Shown piece by piece: positions 15,437 through 16,303 of a DNA stretch of 16,303 nt. The DNA comes from Neovahlkampfia damariscottae (taxonomy: Eukaryota > Heterolobosea > Selenaionea > Neovahlkampfiida > Neovahlkampfiidae), in the NCBI GenBank assembly GCA_016618085.1, contig JABLTG010000272.1, positions 1 through 16,303 on the forward strand, written 5' to 3'. Position numbers and translations under genes: made by a program. Under the pieces are notes generated by a model. It was not told the DNA's origin. It searched no databases and worked only from the letters and a program-made list of their open reading frames with translations. Position 1 is the stretch's first letter. Each line of letters opens with the position of its first letter.

Positions 15437-16051
15437 TTAAAAATGATTTTGAATGTTGATATAGTATATAACTATAATTATAACTAACTACATAAAGGAT
15501 GGAAACATATACTGAAAACGGTACGGTTCTGAGAACAAAGAAAGGTGTAAATGGGTAATATACAACCCCAAAAGAAAGAAAATAAACTCAATTTTTGGGG
15601 GCATCTCGGAATAAAGTCAAAAAAATAAAAAATATAATTCAACCAATGAAAATATTGATAACTTCAAACAAAATGCTACCAATCAAAAACTCAAAATGAA
15701 TCAAAGACAAACGAATATGCACTGGTATTTTTGTTCCAAAAGCAAAGTGGTTCTTAGAAACTAGCAGAACTTCAACTTAATCTGAATGGTTTATTTTTTT
15801 TTTGAACAAAACTTGATGAGGAACCTTTGATTTCTCAAAAAAACTTGTTTCAAGAATGAATTGGAATATTCATTGCATTTGATTGAAGCCAAAAGATATT
15901 TCTAAACCACAAATTGTTCAAGCAGCAACCAATAACAACACCATTTTAGATTGAGTACCATACTGGATTTCTGAAGTATTCCATATGAATCGATGTCTTT
16001 GAGTGCAACAACAAGAATAAGAAACAGCATTTCCTACTTGATTTTTATTTG
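15437..16051. other. Gene-poor stretch
   Basis: All plus-strand frames are interrupted at about the rate expected of AT-rich noncoding DNA. A plus frame from ATG 15499 reads protein-like pieces between twelve stops, which I treat as chance or very old decay. On the minus strand the frame of the fibre-like N-terminus stays open, without an ATG, up to about 15590. No RNA gene or repeat was seen. Confidence 0.4.
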
Positions 16052-16303
16052 ATGCAACACCAAATTTTGAATTTTATTCATGAAAAGATTTGGTTGATTT
16101 CATTGGATATTCAAAATATATTAGCTACTTTTATACTTGTTGGATTGGCTGTAACAAGTGGTGCTTCAAATATCAAAGCTGATGAATTTTTAGTTCTTTT
16201 CTTTTTGATTCCTCTTGCAACAATGATTTCATTAGTTTTTCCACCTTTAATGTTTTTTTTGATTACAAAATATCAATGGTATCATCCATTCAAATTATCA
16301 TCC
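16052..16303 (+). CDS. Partial membrane-protein reading frame at the right edge
   Basis: The frame is open from 15989 to the window end (105 codons) with its first ATG at 16052. From there it reads an amphipathic start (MQHQILNFIHEKIWL), then two hydrophobic stretches, around NILATFILVGLAVTSGA and FLVLFFLIPLATMISLVFPP, and ends in KYQWYHPFKLSS. The gene continues beyond the window. No ATTGG box lies at the usual distance from this ATG, so the true start may be an upstream exon. I do not recognise the family; part of a multi-pass protein is likely. Confidence 0.5.
   Translation, partial: MQHQILNFIHEKIWLISLDIQNILATFILVGLAVTSGASNIKADEFLVLFFLIPLATMISLVFPPLMFFLITKYQWYHPFKLSS

Noticed and set aside
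15499-16090. Reassigned-stop reading (TGA as an amino acid) of a plus frame with protein-like fragments
   Set aside because: Twelve stops in about 190 codons is close to chance for this composition, includes TAA, and all other genes here use TGA/TAA/TAG as stops or avoid them.
1-16303. tRNA or rRNA genes
   Set aside because: No cloverleaf-like or conserved rRNA segment was recognised on either strand by eye; a covariance-model scan was not possible.

Overview
The window is AT-rich nuclear DNA from a microbial eukaryote. The evidence is eight GT-AG introns of only 32-37 nt (one more possible at 52 nt), standard stop codons, very short intergenic spacers, and a gene content of RGS-domain proteins, a 7TM-RGS receptor and RCC1/EGF ectodomains. 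RGS-rich G-protein signalling with large Cys-rich ectodomains recalls free-living amoeboid protists such as Heterolobosea (Naegleria relatives) or Anaeramoeba. That placement is an inference from gene style, not a demonstrated identity.

Left edge (1-1259): a degenerate C-rich CCCAAA/CCAAAAA array in the orientation expected of a left chromosome end, then a decayed mobile-element remnant resembling a retroelement integrase C-terminus, then the promoter region of the first gene. Signalling block (1260-12642): a spliced RGS-START protein (+), a small four-helix membrane protein (+), and, converging on them, one giant gene (-) that I assemble from seven exons. That gene encodes about 2,956 residues: signal peptide, five predicted RCC1 propellers separated by EGF-like cassettes, a ten-repeat EGF stalk, seven transmembrane helices and a cytoplasmic RGS domain. 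Open frames read singly hide this, because the ectodomain and the 7TM-RGS part are separated by a 32-nt intron.

Right part (12758-15410): a two-exon kinase-like gene that stops at the HRD catalytic loop; a 25-bp perfect inverted repeat bounding 831 bp; a decayed two-exon gene; a PD-(D/E)XK (Rpn/PDDEXK_2-like) transposase-nuclease with two homopolymer frameshifts; and a frameshifted gene resembling phage or viral fibre proteins that overlaps the transposase tail. This looks like an accumulation zone for mobile and acquired DNA. The last 250 bases open a membrane-protein reading frame that runs off the window.

Two signals cut across the window. Nearly every gene start I infer has an ATTGG box on its sense strand, in five cases 22-26 nt before the ATG, which looks like a lineage promoter element. 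In the giant receptor gene, four of the five RCC1-region introns fall at the same phase-0 position within the blade motif, and two exons are exactly one 50-codon blade. The RGS-START protein and the 7TM-RGS receptor are adjacent G-protein regulators; that they act in one pathway is conjecture.
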